A DNA stretch of 64,000 bases from Terrimonas sp937888905 (lineage in GTDB: Bacteria; Bacteroidota; Bacteroidia; Chitinophagales; Chitinophagaceae), in the NCBI GenBank assembly GCA_937888905.1, contig CALATA010000007.1, positions 62,001 through 126,000 on the forward strand. The letters are read 5' to 3'. Each line of letters starts with the position of its first letter. The first letter of the stretch is position 1. The position numbers and the translations under genes are program-made. Below the pieces are notes generated by a model that did not search any database, was not told the DNA's origin, and saw only the letters and a list, made by a program, of their open reading frames with translations. Positions 43,601 through 51,893 of the stretch are shown in pieces.

Positions 43601-45180
43601 GTGATCAACGGTTGCCCTGCCCAACTGTATTGGGAGGTCATCACATCGACGCCACCTGTAATATTTTGACTTTGCACCTGGATCACCCGGCCTTTTTGAT
43701 CATAGAGGCTCACCGTCGCCAGATAAACCGGTGTGCCGCTCTTCAATATTTTCACTTCACTCCAGGTCGCCATGCCTTTGACATTGCTGGTTCGTTGAAC
43801 CGGAGTTACCGGGAAGGGAAAACTAGTTGAAGCCGAAAGAAAATGACTATTCCAGGTTGTTAAAAAGGTCGCCGATAAACCGGAAGGCAGACCAGCATAA
43901 TCATCGTAATGTGTTCTTGTCAACCGGTCCCAGCCACTGCCGGGCGTTGAGGTGGCCGAAAACGGATAGTCCGTTGATGCCGCGCTCGCTTGTGACTGCT
44001 GCCAGCTTCTTGTCTGGTTGCTGGTCCAAAGACCGGTCTCAACCGGTCGATTTAAATAATCATACAGCGTTACCAGCCATTGGTTGTTACTTCTGAGATT
44101 ACCGTCTTGGGTAAGCACCAGGCGGTCTTTGTTATCATACACCATGTATACCGGTTTGGCACCGGGTACTTGCTTGGCGATCATTCTGCCACGTTCATCA
44201 TAGGCGTAGCGGAAGGTCTGTTCGTTTAAAATCGTTGTTGTTAACGACCAACTGCTACTAGCCAGCGTTTCCACACCAACCGGCTGGATCACACCTGCCA
44301 GTCTGTTCTGTTTGTCGTAGATATAATAGGTACAGAGCCAACCGCTGTGCCCGCTGCCGGTTCCATTGTCAGCCGTAGCCGTTAACTGTACTTTTTTGAG
44401 TATTACCAATCCATCTTTGTCCTTGTACTCGATCACCTGTTTACCGTGTTCATCGGCCGTGATCGTTTTATAAAGTTCTCCTTCGGGATACGTACCCGGT
44501 GTGGTATAACCCGCAAAATCACCGCTCACTGCACCAAGGTTCCAGATACGTACTGCATCCGTAGTTGTATTATGCACATAAGCTGTTTGCACGCCTCGCG
44601 ACGCGCCCACCCAACTATTGCCCGCGGACATGCCCTTCAGTGGGCGACTCAGCGGTGAGGCTTCAAACTCCGTTTTCCCATAATAGTAGGTCTCGCCCTG
44701 GCCCGCGATCGGGTTCAGCGCGGCATTGCTGCTGCTATAAAAAGCGTTTTGTTGCTCGAACGGATTACGCTTAAACAAACCATCGGTTACACTGGTATTG
44801 CCACCCGTTGTATTAGCAGGCGCTGGCAAAAACTTGTATTGCTCGCGGCCGAGTTCATCGTACACCACCGTGCTGGTTAAGTCAGTGGCTGTTCCGCCCG
44901 TGATCAGGGATCCTTGTTTGATCACCGTCTGCACCGGCCTGCCTACCCCATCCATGTATTGCGTGGCCATGCGTACATCCGTTAATGGCCGTGCAATAAG
45001 GTTGTCGGGGTTGGTCTCCGGGCCCACCGCATCCCAGGTGCGCACCCAGTTGATTTTAGCACCTGCGGGATAGACGGCCGGTGCCTGCGCGCCCGCAGTT
45101 GATCCAATTAAAATAGAAAGGGAAAAAATATTTACTGCACGACACGGCAGTAAACGCAGCAACAGGTGACGCTTCGGCAT
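40690..45180 (-). CDS. RHS/YD-repeat polymorphic toxin with DUF6443 N-terminus
   Basis: The 1,496-residue protein starts MPKRHLLLRLLPCRA and has a likely signal peptide ending GAQA. A DUF6443-like region follows (TQYMDGVGRPVQTVIKQGS), then many YD repeats (for example YDELGREQYKF, YDYNIRGWMLGANRDY) forming the RHS cocoon. The core ends with HYYPFGLTMAGIS, YNGKEEQREEF and NPIRFIDPDGM. The variable tip is the final 222 residues (40690-41358): a Gly/Pro-rich middle and a C-terminal helical, partly hydrophobic end; I recognise no enzyme motif. Secretion route is unknown, with no PAAR or T6SS gene nearby. A candidate immunity gene follows. Confidence 0.88.
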   Translation of the reverse strand: MPKRHLLLRLLPCRAVNIFSLSILIGSTAGAQAPAVYPAGAKINWVRTWDAVGPETNPDNLIARPLTDVRMATQYMDGVGRPVQTVIKQGSLITGGTATDLTSTVVYDELGREQYKFLPAPANTTGGNTSVTDGLFKRNPFEQQNAFYSSSNAALNPIAGQGETYYYGKTEFEASPLSRPLKGMSAGNSWVGASRGVQTAYVHNTTTDAVRIWNLGAVSGDFAGYTTPGTYPEGELYKTITADEHGKQVIEYKDKDGLVILKKVQLTATADNGTGSGHSGWLCTYYIYDKQNRLAGVIQPVGVETLASSSWSLTTTILNEQTFRYAYDERGRMIAKQVPGAKPVYMVYDNKDRLVLTQDGNLRSNNQWLVTLYDYLNRPVETGLWTSNQTRSWQQSQASAASTDYPFSATSTPGSGWDRLTRTHYDDYAGLPSGLSATFLTTWNSHFLSASTSFPFPVTPVQRTSNVKGMATWSEVKILKSGTPVYLATVSLYDQKGRVIQVQSQNITGGVDVMTSQYSWAGQPLITVQKLATPTQTTTTVTKTTYDDLGRAIKVEKKTGSSDVTLPTSFKVLSEMSYDALGQLKEKKLGRKNSTDPLETLTYDYNIRGWMLGANRDYARDAVTDHYFGFDLGYDKTNNNLIGAQSYTNAQYNGNITGMVWKSAGDQEKRKYDFGYDAANRLLKGNFTQYTGSTFNTTAGTDFSMQMGNGTDVTTAYDANGNILGMSQKGLKGLTSGWIDQLSYTCYTGTNKLKNVVDASNDPTTKLGDFRASQAYLTSLGGSKTNSATDYNYDDNGNLQYDKNKDIASIAYNHLNLPQTITVTGKGTISYVYDAAGMKLQKITDETTATVVHDENIYSPERIVTTTTYIGGNVYESKAYPSNSTLQTALGYTDKLQFLGNEEGRTRYIAAEGTNPARLEYDYMIKDHLGNVRVLITEEQKVDKYPIATLEDAKLATEEKYYTIDQSQIVDVSVMGPNAPSPAYDNDNGIGNNPSDPTFESTTSEKMYRVNAGTNKMGLGITLKVMAGDKVDVFGKSHWYTPNTSGSPNVAPVALDILSGLLGAPGSAAAGKATATQLNAITDITTPLGAFINDPNRDNASYPQRPKAFINYIFFDEQFKMVSGGASPVHPTGFTKDHFSDLQNLAATKNGYLYVYVSNESPVNVFFDNLQLVHTRSALLEETHYYPFGLTMAGISHKAAGELKNRFKYNGKEEQREEFSDGSGLEWMDYGARMYDNQVGRWNHVDPLSDKMRRYSPYNYAFDNPIRFIDPDGMAPTDWVRYKDKHGDEHAAWVETVTDQKSAKRWAASMNANGLETNDVTYIGKTGIINQGITDSDVKEQSYVLNADGTFTVAETGKSSVTQNDPANAEPGREGGTPGGIGDPKIDLKGADKLSTTLDVGVSLGELITEKGNPSQFPIDKVGKSIADGLGKTLGVVDAAAAWVDFANNKTAGNFVKATLKTGLAALEVFGKANPIIGVITAVADVTGLTDWIFNW

Positions 45181-45347
45181 ACGATGGTGGTTGGTTTGGA
45201 CGACATGATCAATGATTGGTTCGACCACTGATCATCTTTACTCTTCGATGCGAAAATCGGACTTCTACATAACATAATCCAGGAAATTCGAAATTATAAG
45301 TGCATTAAAGAGTCAATCGCAAATAATTTTCATTCATACAACAAAAA

Positions 45348-45369
45348 GCGCCGGGACAATGCCCGGCGC
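45348..45369 (-). terminator. Terminator of the S46 peptidase gene
   Basis: GCGCCGGG (45348-45355) and CCCGGCGC (45362-45369) form an 8-bp GC-rich stem with a 6-nt loop. On the minus strand it is followed by TTTTTG. Confidence 0.75.
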
Positions 45370-45394
45370 CCTGCAAAAAACAGCTTTGCTGAAA

Positions 45395-47560
45395 TTATTT
45401 AACGAGCTTCAGCTCTTTAATGATATTGTCGGCACCGCCCAGTTTATCAATGCACCACAGCACATAGCGGATGTCTACATTGATAGTACGGTTGAGGTCT
45501 TTATCGAAAGCCAGTTTGTGGCTGAGCGCTTCGTAGTTGCCGTCGAAAGCCAGACCGATCAGCTCGCCATTTCCGTTGATCACCGGAGAGCCTGAGTTGC
45601 CACCGGTAATATCATTGGAGGTAATGAAGCCGATCACGAGGTCTTTGCGGACAGGATCGATATACTGACCGAAGTCGCGGTTTTTGAGAAGTTCGATCTG
45701 ACGCGCAGGAAGATCAAATTCATAATCACCGGCTACGTATTTCTCCAATAAACCTTTGGAAGTGGTGACGAAGTCGTAAGAAACGGCATCGCGCGGTTTG
45801 TAAGGTTTAACGGCGCCATAGCTAACACGCATGGTGAAAGTGGCATCGGGGTACATCATTTTCGCTTTAGCCGGATCCATTTCCATGATACCTTTCAGGT
45901 ACAGGCGGCCGTATTCAGCATTTTTGGCATTGAACTGCTGGAACATCGGTGCGTATTTGGTAGCATAGTTGGTGTAGAAAGTGCTTGCATGGTAAAATGC
46001 GGGATCGCCTTGCAGTACGGTAGCGTCGGGCTTTGCAATGAAAGCATTCCACTTGGCATCGTCGAAGATGATCGTATTCTTGAAAATATTCTCCGCATAT
46101 TTTTTCCAGGTAGCATCGTCGGCCAGATCGCCGTAGGCATTTTTGATGGTGCTGAAAAACCCTACAGGCTGCTGATCTTTATCAACATCTTCATAGAACA
46201 TGCGTGTGACAGCCGCAACGATTTTTTCATCGGAAGGTCTGTTTTCCTCTTTGATAAATTCTTTACGCGCTGCGTCTGCCGCGTCGAGTGCTTTGCGCAG
46301 GTCGGCTTCCTTGCTGCCGGTTTGCACCAGCAGTTTCTCTACCTGGATCAGTGAGGAGGCGAAAGCGATCAGCGGTGATCCGAAAACGCCTTCGTTGATG
46401 TAAACACGGTGCTTGGCATATTTGCGCCATGCATCGTAAGCATCGCTCCATTCGGCAAAAATGGCCTGGTATTCAGGTTTGCCATCAGCCCATTTGATGA
46501 ATTTTTCTTCTGCTTTCTTTTTCTGACCATAGATGTCATACTTCAGCAGTTGCTTGGTTTCGCCATCGAAAAATTTCCAGTAGTTGGCGATACCTGCGTA
46601 AGAAGAAGCGAGCTGCAGTTTAACAGCCGGGTCTTTTTTCATTTCCTCAAACATGTATTTGAGGCGTACGTCGCGCAGTTTTACCAATGTCGGGTTATTG
46701 ATATCGGTAGCGAGTTTGATACCGTAAGAGCTTTCATAACGGTTGGTGCCGCCGGGGTATCCCCAGATCATAGCGAAATCATTTTCCTTTACACCTTTCA
46801 GTGATACGGGCAGGTACCATTTTGGTTTCAGGGGTTTGTTGTCGGCCGCGAATTTAGCGGGCTGGCCACTTGCATCGGCGTACACACGGAAAACGGAGAA
46901 GTCGCCGGTGTGACGGGGCCATTCCCAGTTGTCGGAGTCTCCACCGAATTTACCTACGCTTTCAGGAGGTGTGCCTACAAGACGCACATCACTGTAACGC
47001 TGGTATACGAATGCCAGGAACTGGTTGCCTTTGAAAAGCGGGCTCACGCGGGTTTCGATGCTTTTGGCGGGGTCGCTGAGGCGCTTGTTGATAGCGGCCA
47101 GTACGGCAGACTGCTTTTGCAGACGCTCGGCACCGCTGAGTCCCTTCAGTGAGTCGAGCACTTCCTTTGAAACATCGTCGATGCGGAGAAGGAATTGTAC
47201 GGACAGGGCTGTTTTTAATTCTTCCGCCTTGCTGCGGGCGTAGAAGCCATCGCGTAGATAGTTGTGATCAACGGTGCTGGCGTTAGCGATAGCATCGTAA
47301 CCACAGTGGTGGTTGGTGAAGATCAGGCCTTCGGCACTTACGATCTCGCCGGTACAGCCGCCGCCGAAAATGATGATCGCATCTTTCAGCGAAGACTTGT
47401 TGATACTGTATAACTGTTCATTGGTAAGCTTGAGTCCTTTTTTCACCATGTCATTGTAGACCTGCTGGCCCAGCAACATGGGAAGCCACATGCCTTCGTC
47501 GGCAGCAGCGCGGAAAAAAAGAACCAACGATAAGACAATCGTTATGCAAAATTTTTTCAT
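45395..47560 (-). CDS. S46-family dipeptidyl-peptidase (DPP7/DPP11 type)
   Basis: The 721-residue protein has a signal peptide (MKKFCITIVLSLVLFFRAAA) and the S46 serine protease fold. The catalytic His is H85 in TNHHCGYD, the Asp lies in GGDSDNWEWPRH, and the Ser is S656 in TGGNSGSP. The residue that decides specificity is Gly674 (AFDGN), which in known enzymes favours DPP7-like cleavage after hydrophobic residues rather than DPP11-like acidic specificity. It should release dipeptides from peptides in the periplasm. It stands alone, with its own promoter and terminator. Confidence 0.93.
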   Translation of the reverse strand: MKKFCITIVLSLVLFFRAAADEGMWLPMLLGQQVYNDMVKKGLKLTNEQLYSINKSSLKDAIIIFGGGCTGEIVSAEGLIFTNHHCGYDAIANASTVDHNYLRDGFYARSKAEELKTALSVQFLLRIDDVSKEVLDSLKGLSGAERLQKQSAVLAAINKRLSDPAKSIETRVSPLFKGNQFLAFVYQRYSDVRLVGTPPESVGKFGGDSDNWEWPRHTGDFSVFRVYADASGQPAKFAADNKPLKPKWYLPVSLKGVKENDFAMIWGYPGGTNRYESSYGIKLATDINNPTLVKLRDVRLKYMFEEMKKDPAVKLQLASSYAGIANYWKFFDGETKQLLKYDIYGQKKKAEEKFIKWADGKPEYQAIFAEWSDAYDAWRKYAKHRVYINEGVFGSPLIAFASSLIQVEKLLVQTGSKEADLRKALDAADAARKEFIKEENRPSDEKIVAAVTRMFYEDVDKDQQPVGFFSTIKNAYGDLADDATWKKYAENIFKNTIIFDDAKWNAFIAKPDATVLQGDPAFYHASTFYTNYATKYAPMFQQFNAKNAEYGRLYLKGIMEMDPAKAKMMYPDATFTMRVSYGAVKPYKPRDAVSYDFVTTSKGLLEKYVAGDYEFDLPARQIELLKNRDFGQYIDPVRKDLVIGFITSNDITGGNSGSPVINGNGELIGLAFDGNYEALSHKLAFDKDLNRTINVDIRYVLWCIDKLGGADNIIKELKLVK

Positions 47561-47590
47561 CTGCGTATATTTAGTTAAGAATTGAAGGGG

Positions 47591-47598
47591 CAAACCTA
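47591..47598 (-). promoter_or_regulatory. Bacteroidota -7 element for the S46 peptidase
   Basis: The minus strand reads TAGGTTTG, a perfect TAnnTTTG, 30 nt before the start codon. The gap between the divergent peptidase and FUSC genes is 106 nt and has no gene. Confidence 0.4.
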
Positions 47599-47652
47599 CT
47601 AAAAAAGAACTGATGCCGATACGGTAAAACCACCTTCAGGCAAATCGATTCG

Positions 47653-47660
47653 TACTTTTG
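47653..47660 (+). promoter_or_regulatory. Bacteroidota -7 element for the FUSC gene
   Basis: TACTTTTG is a perfect TAnnTTTG ending 6 nt before the ATG at 47667, again suggesting a leaderless transcript. Confidence 0.45.
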
Positions 47661-47666
47661 TGACCA

Positions 47667-49910
47667 ATGGATTATTTTAAGGAATACCGGAGTTTTGTCA
47701 GCAGCTACTATTTTGCGGAGGGACTTCGTATTACGGCTGGCGTTACGCTGCCGGCGGTGATCCTTAGCTATTTTAACCTGCTCGACGTGGGGTTGGTGGT
47801 GTCATTAGGCGCCATTTGTGTAAGCGCGTCCGACATTCCGGGCCCCATCCTTCACCGCCGCAACGGCATGCAGGCCTGCGTCATTCTCATCTTTTTTGTG
47901 GCCCTGCTGACGGGATTTGTGTCGGCGCAACCGGTGGCTTTGGCCGTTTTTATCGCCATTTCCTGTTTTGTATTCAGCATGATCGGTGTATATGGAGGCC
48001 GCGTAAATGCCGTGGGACTGGCCGCCTTGCTGGTCATGGTCCTCAGTATTCACCAGGTGCATACCGGCTGGGACGTGGTGCGCAATGCGCTGTATGTTTC
48101 CGCAGGCGGGCTCTGGTATATGCTGCTCAGCCTCGCCTTGTACAGTTTCCGGCCATACCGGCTGGTGCAGCAGGCTTTGGGCGAAAGTATCATGGCCATT
48201 GCTGAATATCTCCGCACGCGTGCCCTGTTCTATAACAAGGATGTAAACTACGATAAGGTATACCGGCAGGTAATGGAAGAGCAGGTGAGTGTGCAGCAAA
48301 AACAACTGCTGCTCCGCGATTTGCTGTTCAAAAGCCGGCATATTGTAAAAGAATCGACGGTAACCGGACGTACGCTGTTGATGATCTTTACCGACACGGT
48401 GGATCTTTTTGAAAAAACAACCACCTCTTTTTACGCTTACGAAACGCTTCACCGCGAGTTTGACAATACGGATATTCTTCAGCATTACCAGGAAACGATT
48501 ATGAAGATTGCGGACGAGCTGGACGAAATTGGTCTCTCCGTGCAGTGGGGACGCCAATCGCCGGAGCCGGTGAGTCTGCAAAAAAACATACAGGCGCTGC
48601 AGGAATATTTCAATGAATTCAGGAATACCCACCGCACTCCCGGCAACCTGGAAGCACTGATCAGCCTGCGGAAGATCCTGCAGTCGCTGGAAGATATTTC
48701 CGTACGGCTCTATACGTTGCATCACTATACCGGCTACGACCGCAAACGCGCGGGAGAATATAAGCTGAGTGATGACTATGAGCAATTCGTAACACCCACC
48801 GACCTTGACTGGCGGTTGTTAAAAGACAACCTTACGCTTCGGTCCAATACGTTCCGTCACGCACTGCGGGTAAGCATTGCCACTACTGCAGGATATATCC
48901 TGTCGCACCTGCTGGCATTCGGACACAGTTACTGGATACTGCTTACCATCATCGTTATCTTAAAACCTGCATATAGCCTGAGCCGCGAGCGAAACTACCA
49001 GCGTTTCCTCGGGACAGTACTGGGCGCGTTGATAGGATTATTAATCATCTGGACAGTCGAAGGCCGCACAGTGTTGTTTATATTGATGTTGGTCCTGATG
49101 ACGGGTGCGTATAGCTTTATGCGTACGCGTTACCTGGTGAGTGTGGTGTTGATGACGCCTTATATTCTCATCATGTTTCACCTGCTGGATTCCGGCGAAT
49201 TTACCCAAATACTTCGCGACAGACTGATCGATACTGGCATTGGTTCCGTCATTGCTTTCCTGGCCACCTTCCTGCTGGTGCCGGCCTGGGAAAAGGAGCA
49301 AATGAAAGGGTATATGACCGAAGCGCTGACCGAAAGCATTGCCTACTACCGGAATGTATCTGCCGCTTTTACGGGAGTAACGGTGACCGAAACGGCCTAT
49401 AAGCTCAGCCGCAAAAATGCCTTTGTGGCACTGGCGAACCTGTCCGGTGCTTTTTCGCGGATGCTGCTCGAGCCGCGGAGCAAACAAACCAACAGCCGCA
49501 TTGTGCATCAGTTTGTGGTGATGAGTTATATGCTGAACTCGCACATTGCCACGCTTTCTTATTTTGCCAAACCTCTTGGCGCCAAATACCGCTCCGATGA
49601 ATTTGTGCCGGTGGTGGAAGACACCATCGAAGAACTCGAAGCCATCCGGGCATTGGTCAACGGCCCTGCTGCCGACGTGCAGGACGACGATAATCCCGAA
49701 GCTGTATTGCAGCAGCAAATGGCTGAGCTCATGGATAAACGCCGTACCGAATTGCAGCAGGGGTTAATGGAAACCGAAACGCGTGTGCGTTTGTCGGAGT
49801 TGAAACCCATCGTGGATCAGTTTCTCTTTATATCACGTATTGCAGGGGATATGAAGAAGGTGGTGCTGGAAAGCAATTCAAAAGTAAAAAGTCAAAATTC
49901 AAAAGGGTGA
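47667..49910 (+). CDS. FUSC-family (YccS/YhfK-like) inner-membrane protein
   Basis: The 747-residue protein has two membrane blocks, about residues 20-165 and 400-530, separated by a cytoplasmic helical region of about 230 residues and followed by a C-terminal helical domain. The arrangement and sequences such as ALRVSIATTAGYILSHLL match the FUSC/aromatic-acid-exporter-like family. Transport of fusaric acid-like or aromatic compounds is known for some members; here it is only possible. The last ~11 residues (NSKVKSQNSKG) and stop are read from an AAGTCAAAATTC repeat arm. Confidence 0.85.
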   Translation: MDYFKEYRSFVSSYYFAEGLRITAGVTLPAVILSYFNLLDVGLVVSLGAICVSASDIPGPILHRRNGMQACVILIFFVALLTGFVSAQPVALAVFIAISCFVFSMIGVYGGRVNAVGLAALLVMVLSIHQVHTGWDVVRNALYVSAGGLWYMLLSLALYSFRPYRLVQQALGESIMAIAEYLRTRALFYNKDVNYDKVYRQVMEEQVSVQQKQLLLRDLLFKSRHIVKESTVTGRTLLMIFTDTVDLFEKTTTSFYAYETLHREFDNTDILQHYQETIMKIADELDEIGLSVQWGRQSPEPVSLQKNIQALQEYFNEFRNTHRTPGNLEALISLRKILQSLEDISVRLYTLHHYTGYDRKRAGEYKLSDDYEQFVTPTDLDWRLLKDNLTLRSNTFRHALRVSIATTAGYILSHLLAFGHSYWILLTIIVILKPAYSLSRERNYQRFLGTVLGALIGLLIIWTVEGRTVLFILMLVLMTGAYSFMRTRYLVSVVLMTPYILIMFHLLDSGEFTQILRDRLIDTGIGSVIAFLATFLLVPAWEKEQMKGYMTEALTESIAYYRNVSAAFTGVTVTETAYKLSRKNAFVALANLSGAFSRMLLEPRSKQTNSRIVHQFVVMSYMLNSHIATLSYFAKPLGAKYRSDEFVPVVEDTIEELEAIRALVNGPAADVQDDDNPEAVLQQQMAELMDKRRTELQQGLMETETRVRLSELKPIVDQFLFISRIAGDMKKVVLESNSKVKSQNSKG

Positions 49911-50040
49911 ATAGTCAATGGTGAATAGTGAATAAGTGAATGTTTACGCGAACAACGGTCTTTCTTTTCACGCAAGGCCGCGTAAGAAGCAAAGGTGCAA
50001 AGGGCCTAACCTATTACTTATAACTTATGCCCGAAGTGTT
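49876..50040. repeat. Composite intergenic repeat between FUSC and obgE
   Basis: An AAAAAGTCAAAATTCAAAAG arm (about 49885-49905, inside the FUSC 3' end) is followed by GGTGAATAGTCAATGG units, a core with TTCACGCAAGGCCGCGTAAG and AAGCAAAGGTGCAAAGG (49969-50007), and a TATTACTTATAACTTA arm near 50010-50032. All modules occur elsewhere in the window in other combinations. Confidence 0.65.
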
Positions 50041-50051
50041 GGGCGGCTGTT

Positions 50052-51053
50052 TTACTCCCTCGTTGTGTTCAACTCCTTCCAAAGCAGGTCTTTTAATTCT
50101 ATCAGTCCTTTTTGTGCTACGGCTGAAATGAAGAGGTGCGGGTATTCCTTTGGTAATTCGCTGCTGATGGCGTCCATCAATTCCTGGTCCAGCAGATCGC
50201 TCTTACTGATGGCAATGATGAACTGCTTATGCATGAGATCTGAATTGTATTGTTCCAGCTCATTGACCAATATATCGAATTCGCGGCGATGGTTATCACT
50301 ATCGGCGGGAATAAGGAACAGCAATATGGGGTTGCGCTCAATATGACGCAGGAAGCGGTGTCCCAATCCTTTTCCTTCCGCGGCTCCTTCAATGATACCG
50401 GGTAAGTCGGCAATACAGAAGCTTTTTCCATCGCGGTACTCTACGATGCCGAGGTTGGGAGTGATGGTGGTAAAAGCGTAATCGGCGATTTTGGGTTTGG
50501 CGGCGGTGATTACGGAGAGCAGGGTTGATTTGCCGGCGTTGGGGAAGCCAACGAGACCTACATCGGCCAATACTTTCAGTTCCAGCACTTTCCAGGCTTC
50601 TTCGCCGGGCAGTCCGGGTTGTGCGTGTTCGGGTGCCTGGTTGGTGGGTGTGGCAAAATGAGAGTTACCGAGACCGCCCTTGCCGCCGGGCATCCAGATC
50701 ACTTCCTGGCCATCCTCCAGGATTTCTATTTCCTGTTTGCCGGTTTCTTCGTCGCGGGCTACGGTGCCAAGGGGCACTTCGAGGATAATATCTTTTCCGA
50801 AGCGGCCGGTTTTATTGTTGCCGCTGCCGGACTCGCCGTTCTCGGCCAGTACGTTTTTAAAATAGCGGAGGTGAAGGAGTGTCCAGAGGTTGCGATTGCC
50901 ACGCAGGATGATATGTCCGCCGCGACCGCCGTCGCCACCGTCTGGGCCACCGAGGGCGGTGAATTTGTTACGCATAAAGTGACGGCTGCCGGCGCCACCG
51001 TGGCCGCTGCGGCAAAAAATCCTGATCTGATCTACAAAGTTGCTCTTTTCCAA
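50052..51053 (-). CDS. obgE: GTPase Obg
   Basis: The 333-residue protein has the N-terminal glycine-rich Obg domain (FVDQIRIFCRSGHGGAG, about 1-160) and a C-terminal GTPase domain with G1 GFPNAGKST, G3 DLPGIIEGAAEG and G4 SKSD. It acts in 50S ribosome maturation and stress control. The start appears to be TTG at 51053 (reading KSNFVDQIRI next), because no ATG or GTG gives the conserved N-terminus; the -7 element at 51072-51079 fits. It lacks the long C-terminal OCT domain of some Obg proteins. It is convergent with FUSC. Confidence 0.95.
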   Translation of the reverse strand: MEKSNFVDQIRIFCRSGHGGAGSRHFMRNKFTALGGPDGGDGGRGGHIILRGNRNLWTLLHLRYFKNVLAENGESGSGNNKTGRFGKDIILEVPLGTVARDEETGKQEIEILEDGQEVIWMPGGKGGLGNSHFATPTNQAPEHAQPGLPGEEAWKVLELKVLADVGLVGFPNAGKSTLLSVITAAKPKIADYAFTTITPNLGIVEYRDGKSFCIADLPGIIEGAAEGKGLGHRFLRHIERNPILLFLIPADSDNHRREFDILVNELEQYNSDLMHKQFIIAISKSDLLDQELMDAISSELPKEYPHLFISAVAQKGLIELKDLLWKELNTTRE

Positions 51054-51071
51054 AATATATCAATTGTGCTG

Positions 51072-51079
51072 CAAATATA
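51072..51079 (-). promoter_or_regulatory. Bacteroidota -7 element for obgE
   Basis: The minus strand reads TATATTTG, a perfect TAnnTTTG, 18 nt before the TTG start codon. It supports the TTG start because upstream starts would precede the promoter. Confidence 0.45.
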
Positions 51080-51239
51080 CCGCACTCCGGAGAACCGGCT
51101 TGCTCCGGTGACAAAGTGAGGATTTTTAAATGGGAAAAAATGGAAAAAAATCCACATCCGGAGCCGATTTGTGCTGAAATAGAGGTGAAAAGGTCGCGGC
51201 ATGGAATTTTCAATAGAATAAATCTAATCACACGTAGTT

Positions 51240-51428
51240 ATGAAAGCTGAGCAGACTATACAGGAAACAAGCCGCCCCCACCTTACCGTTGTAAAAGGTC
51301 CTTTAATGCAGCCCGATGGGAAGCCGGAAGGATCGCAACAAAGAGATCAGGGCAAAATAGCTCCTAAAATGCTCATGCCGGAACAACCCAGCGGGTATAT
51401 CCGGTGCAAGAAACACGATTGTTTATAA
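51240..51428 (+). CDS. Small protein of unknown function
   Basis: The 62-residue frame is polar, rich in Gln, Pro and Lys, with two Cys close to the C-terminus (IRCKKHDCL) and no signal or membrane segment. It lies 16 nt before a DUF1328 gene on the same strand, so the two may be co-transcribed. Nothing is recognised. Support comes from the context and a normal start; it could be a chance frame. Confidence 0.4.
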   Translation: MKAEQTIQETSRPHLTVVKGPLMQPDGKPEGSQQRDQGKIAPKMLMPEQPSGYIRCKKHDCL

Positions 51429-51444
51429 CCTTAAATTATTTGTT

Positions 51445-51615
51445 ATGTTACGCTGGACTGTCACCTTTCTGATCATTGCGATCATTGCTGCAGTATTTGG
51501 ATTTGGCGGTATCGCTGCCGGTGCCGCGCAGATTGCCAAAATACTCTTCTTTATCTTCCTGGTTCTTTTTCTGTTGTCTCTCATTTTCGGCCGTTCGGCC
51601 AAAAGCGGGATTTAA
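51445..51615 (+). CDS. DUF1328-family small membrane protein
   Basis: The 56-residue product starts MLRWTVTFLIIAIIAAVFGF and has two membrane helices separated by GGIAAGAAQIAK, the signature of DUF1328 (YtjA-like) proteins. They are often stress-linked, of unknown function. It is followed by a clear terminator. Confidence 0.85.
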   Translation: MLRWTVTFLIIAIIAAVFGFGGIAAGAAQIAKILFFIFLVLFLLSLIFGRSAKSGI

Positions 51616-51646
51616 AACTTTTTCTAAGGTCAGGAATGGTTAAGAA

Positions 51647-51676
51647 AAGACCGGACATCTCAGGGTGGCCGGTCTT
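51647..51676 (+). terminator. Terminator after the DUF1328 gene
   Basis: AAGACCGG (51647-51654) pairs with CCGGTCTT (51669-51676) across a 14-nt loop, followed by CTTTTTT. Confidence 0.75.
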
Positions 51677-51684
51677 CTTTTTTC

Positions 51685-51893
51685 AATAAGTGAATAGTGA
51701 ACAGGCAATGGTGAATAGTGAATGGTCAATGGTGAATGGTGAATAGTCAATAGTGAATAGTCAATAATGAATAGTGAATAGTCAATGAATTTACTATAGG
51801 CATAAAAAAATCCGCATCAGCGGATTATTAATTCAACAATGCGTTCTTCGCAAAGAAACTACACTTTTTGACTTTTGAATTTTTAATTTTGAC
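51685..51893. repeat. GTGAATAGT-type array, hairpin and AAGTCAAAATT-type arm
   Basis: From 51685 to about 51790 a run of variants of GTGAATAGTCAATG repeats about a dozen times without fixed spacing. A hairpin follows, AATCCGC (51809-51815) with GCGGATT (51820-51826), then TTCTTCGCAAAG (51843-51854) resembling the CACGCAAAG core, and an arm which on the minus strand reads AAGTCAAAATTAAAAATTC. The element lies between two convergent genes; the stop TAA of the Cys-rich protein is at its edge. Confidence 0.65.

Noticed and set aside
40690..45180. RHS protein as a type VI secretion effector
   Set aside because: No PAAR domain, VgrG or Hcp gene is present; the protein has its own signal peptide.
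47805..48785. 326-codon open frame opposite the FUSC gene
   Set aside because: His/Gln-rich antisense frame without homology; the opposite strand codes for a proper membrane protein.
51685..51790. CRISPR-like array
   Set aside because: The GTGAATAGT units vary, have no constant-length spacers and no cas genes are near; they are degenerate direct repeats.
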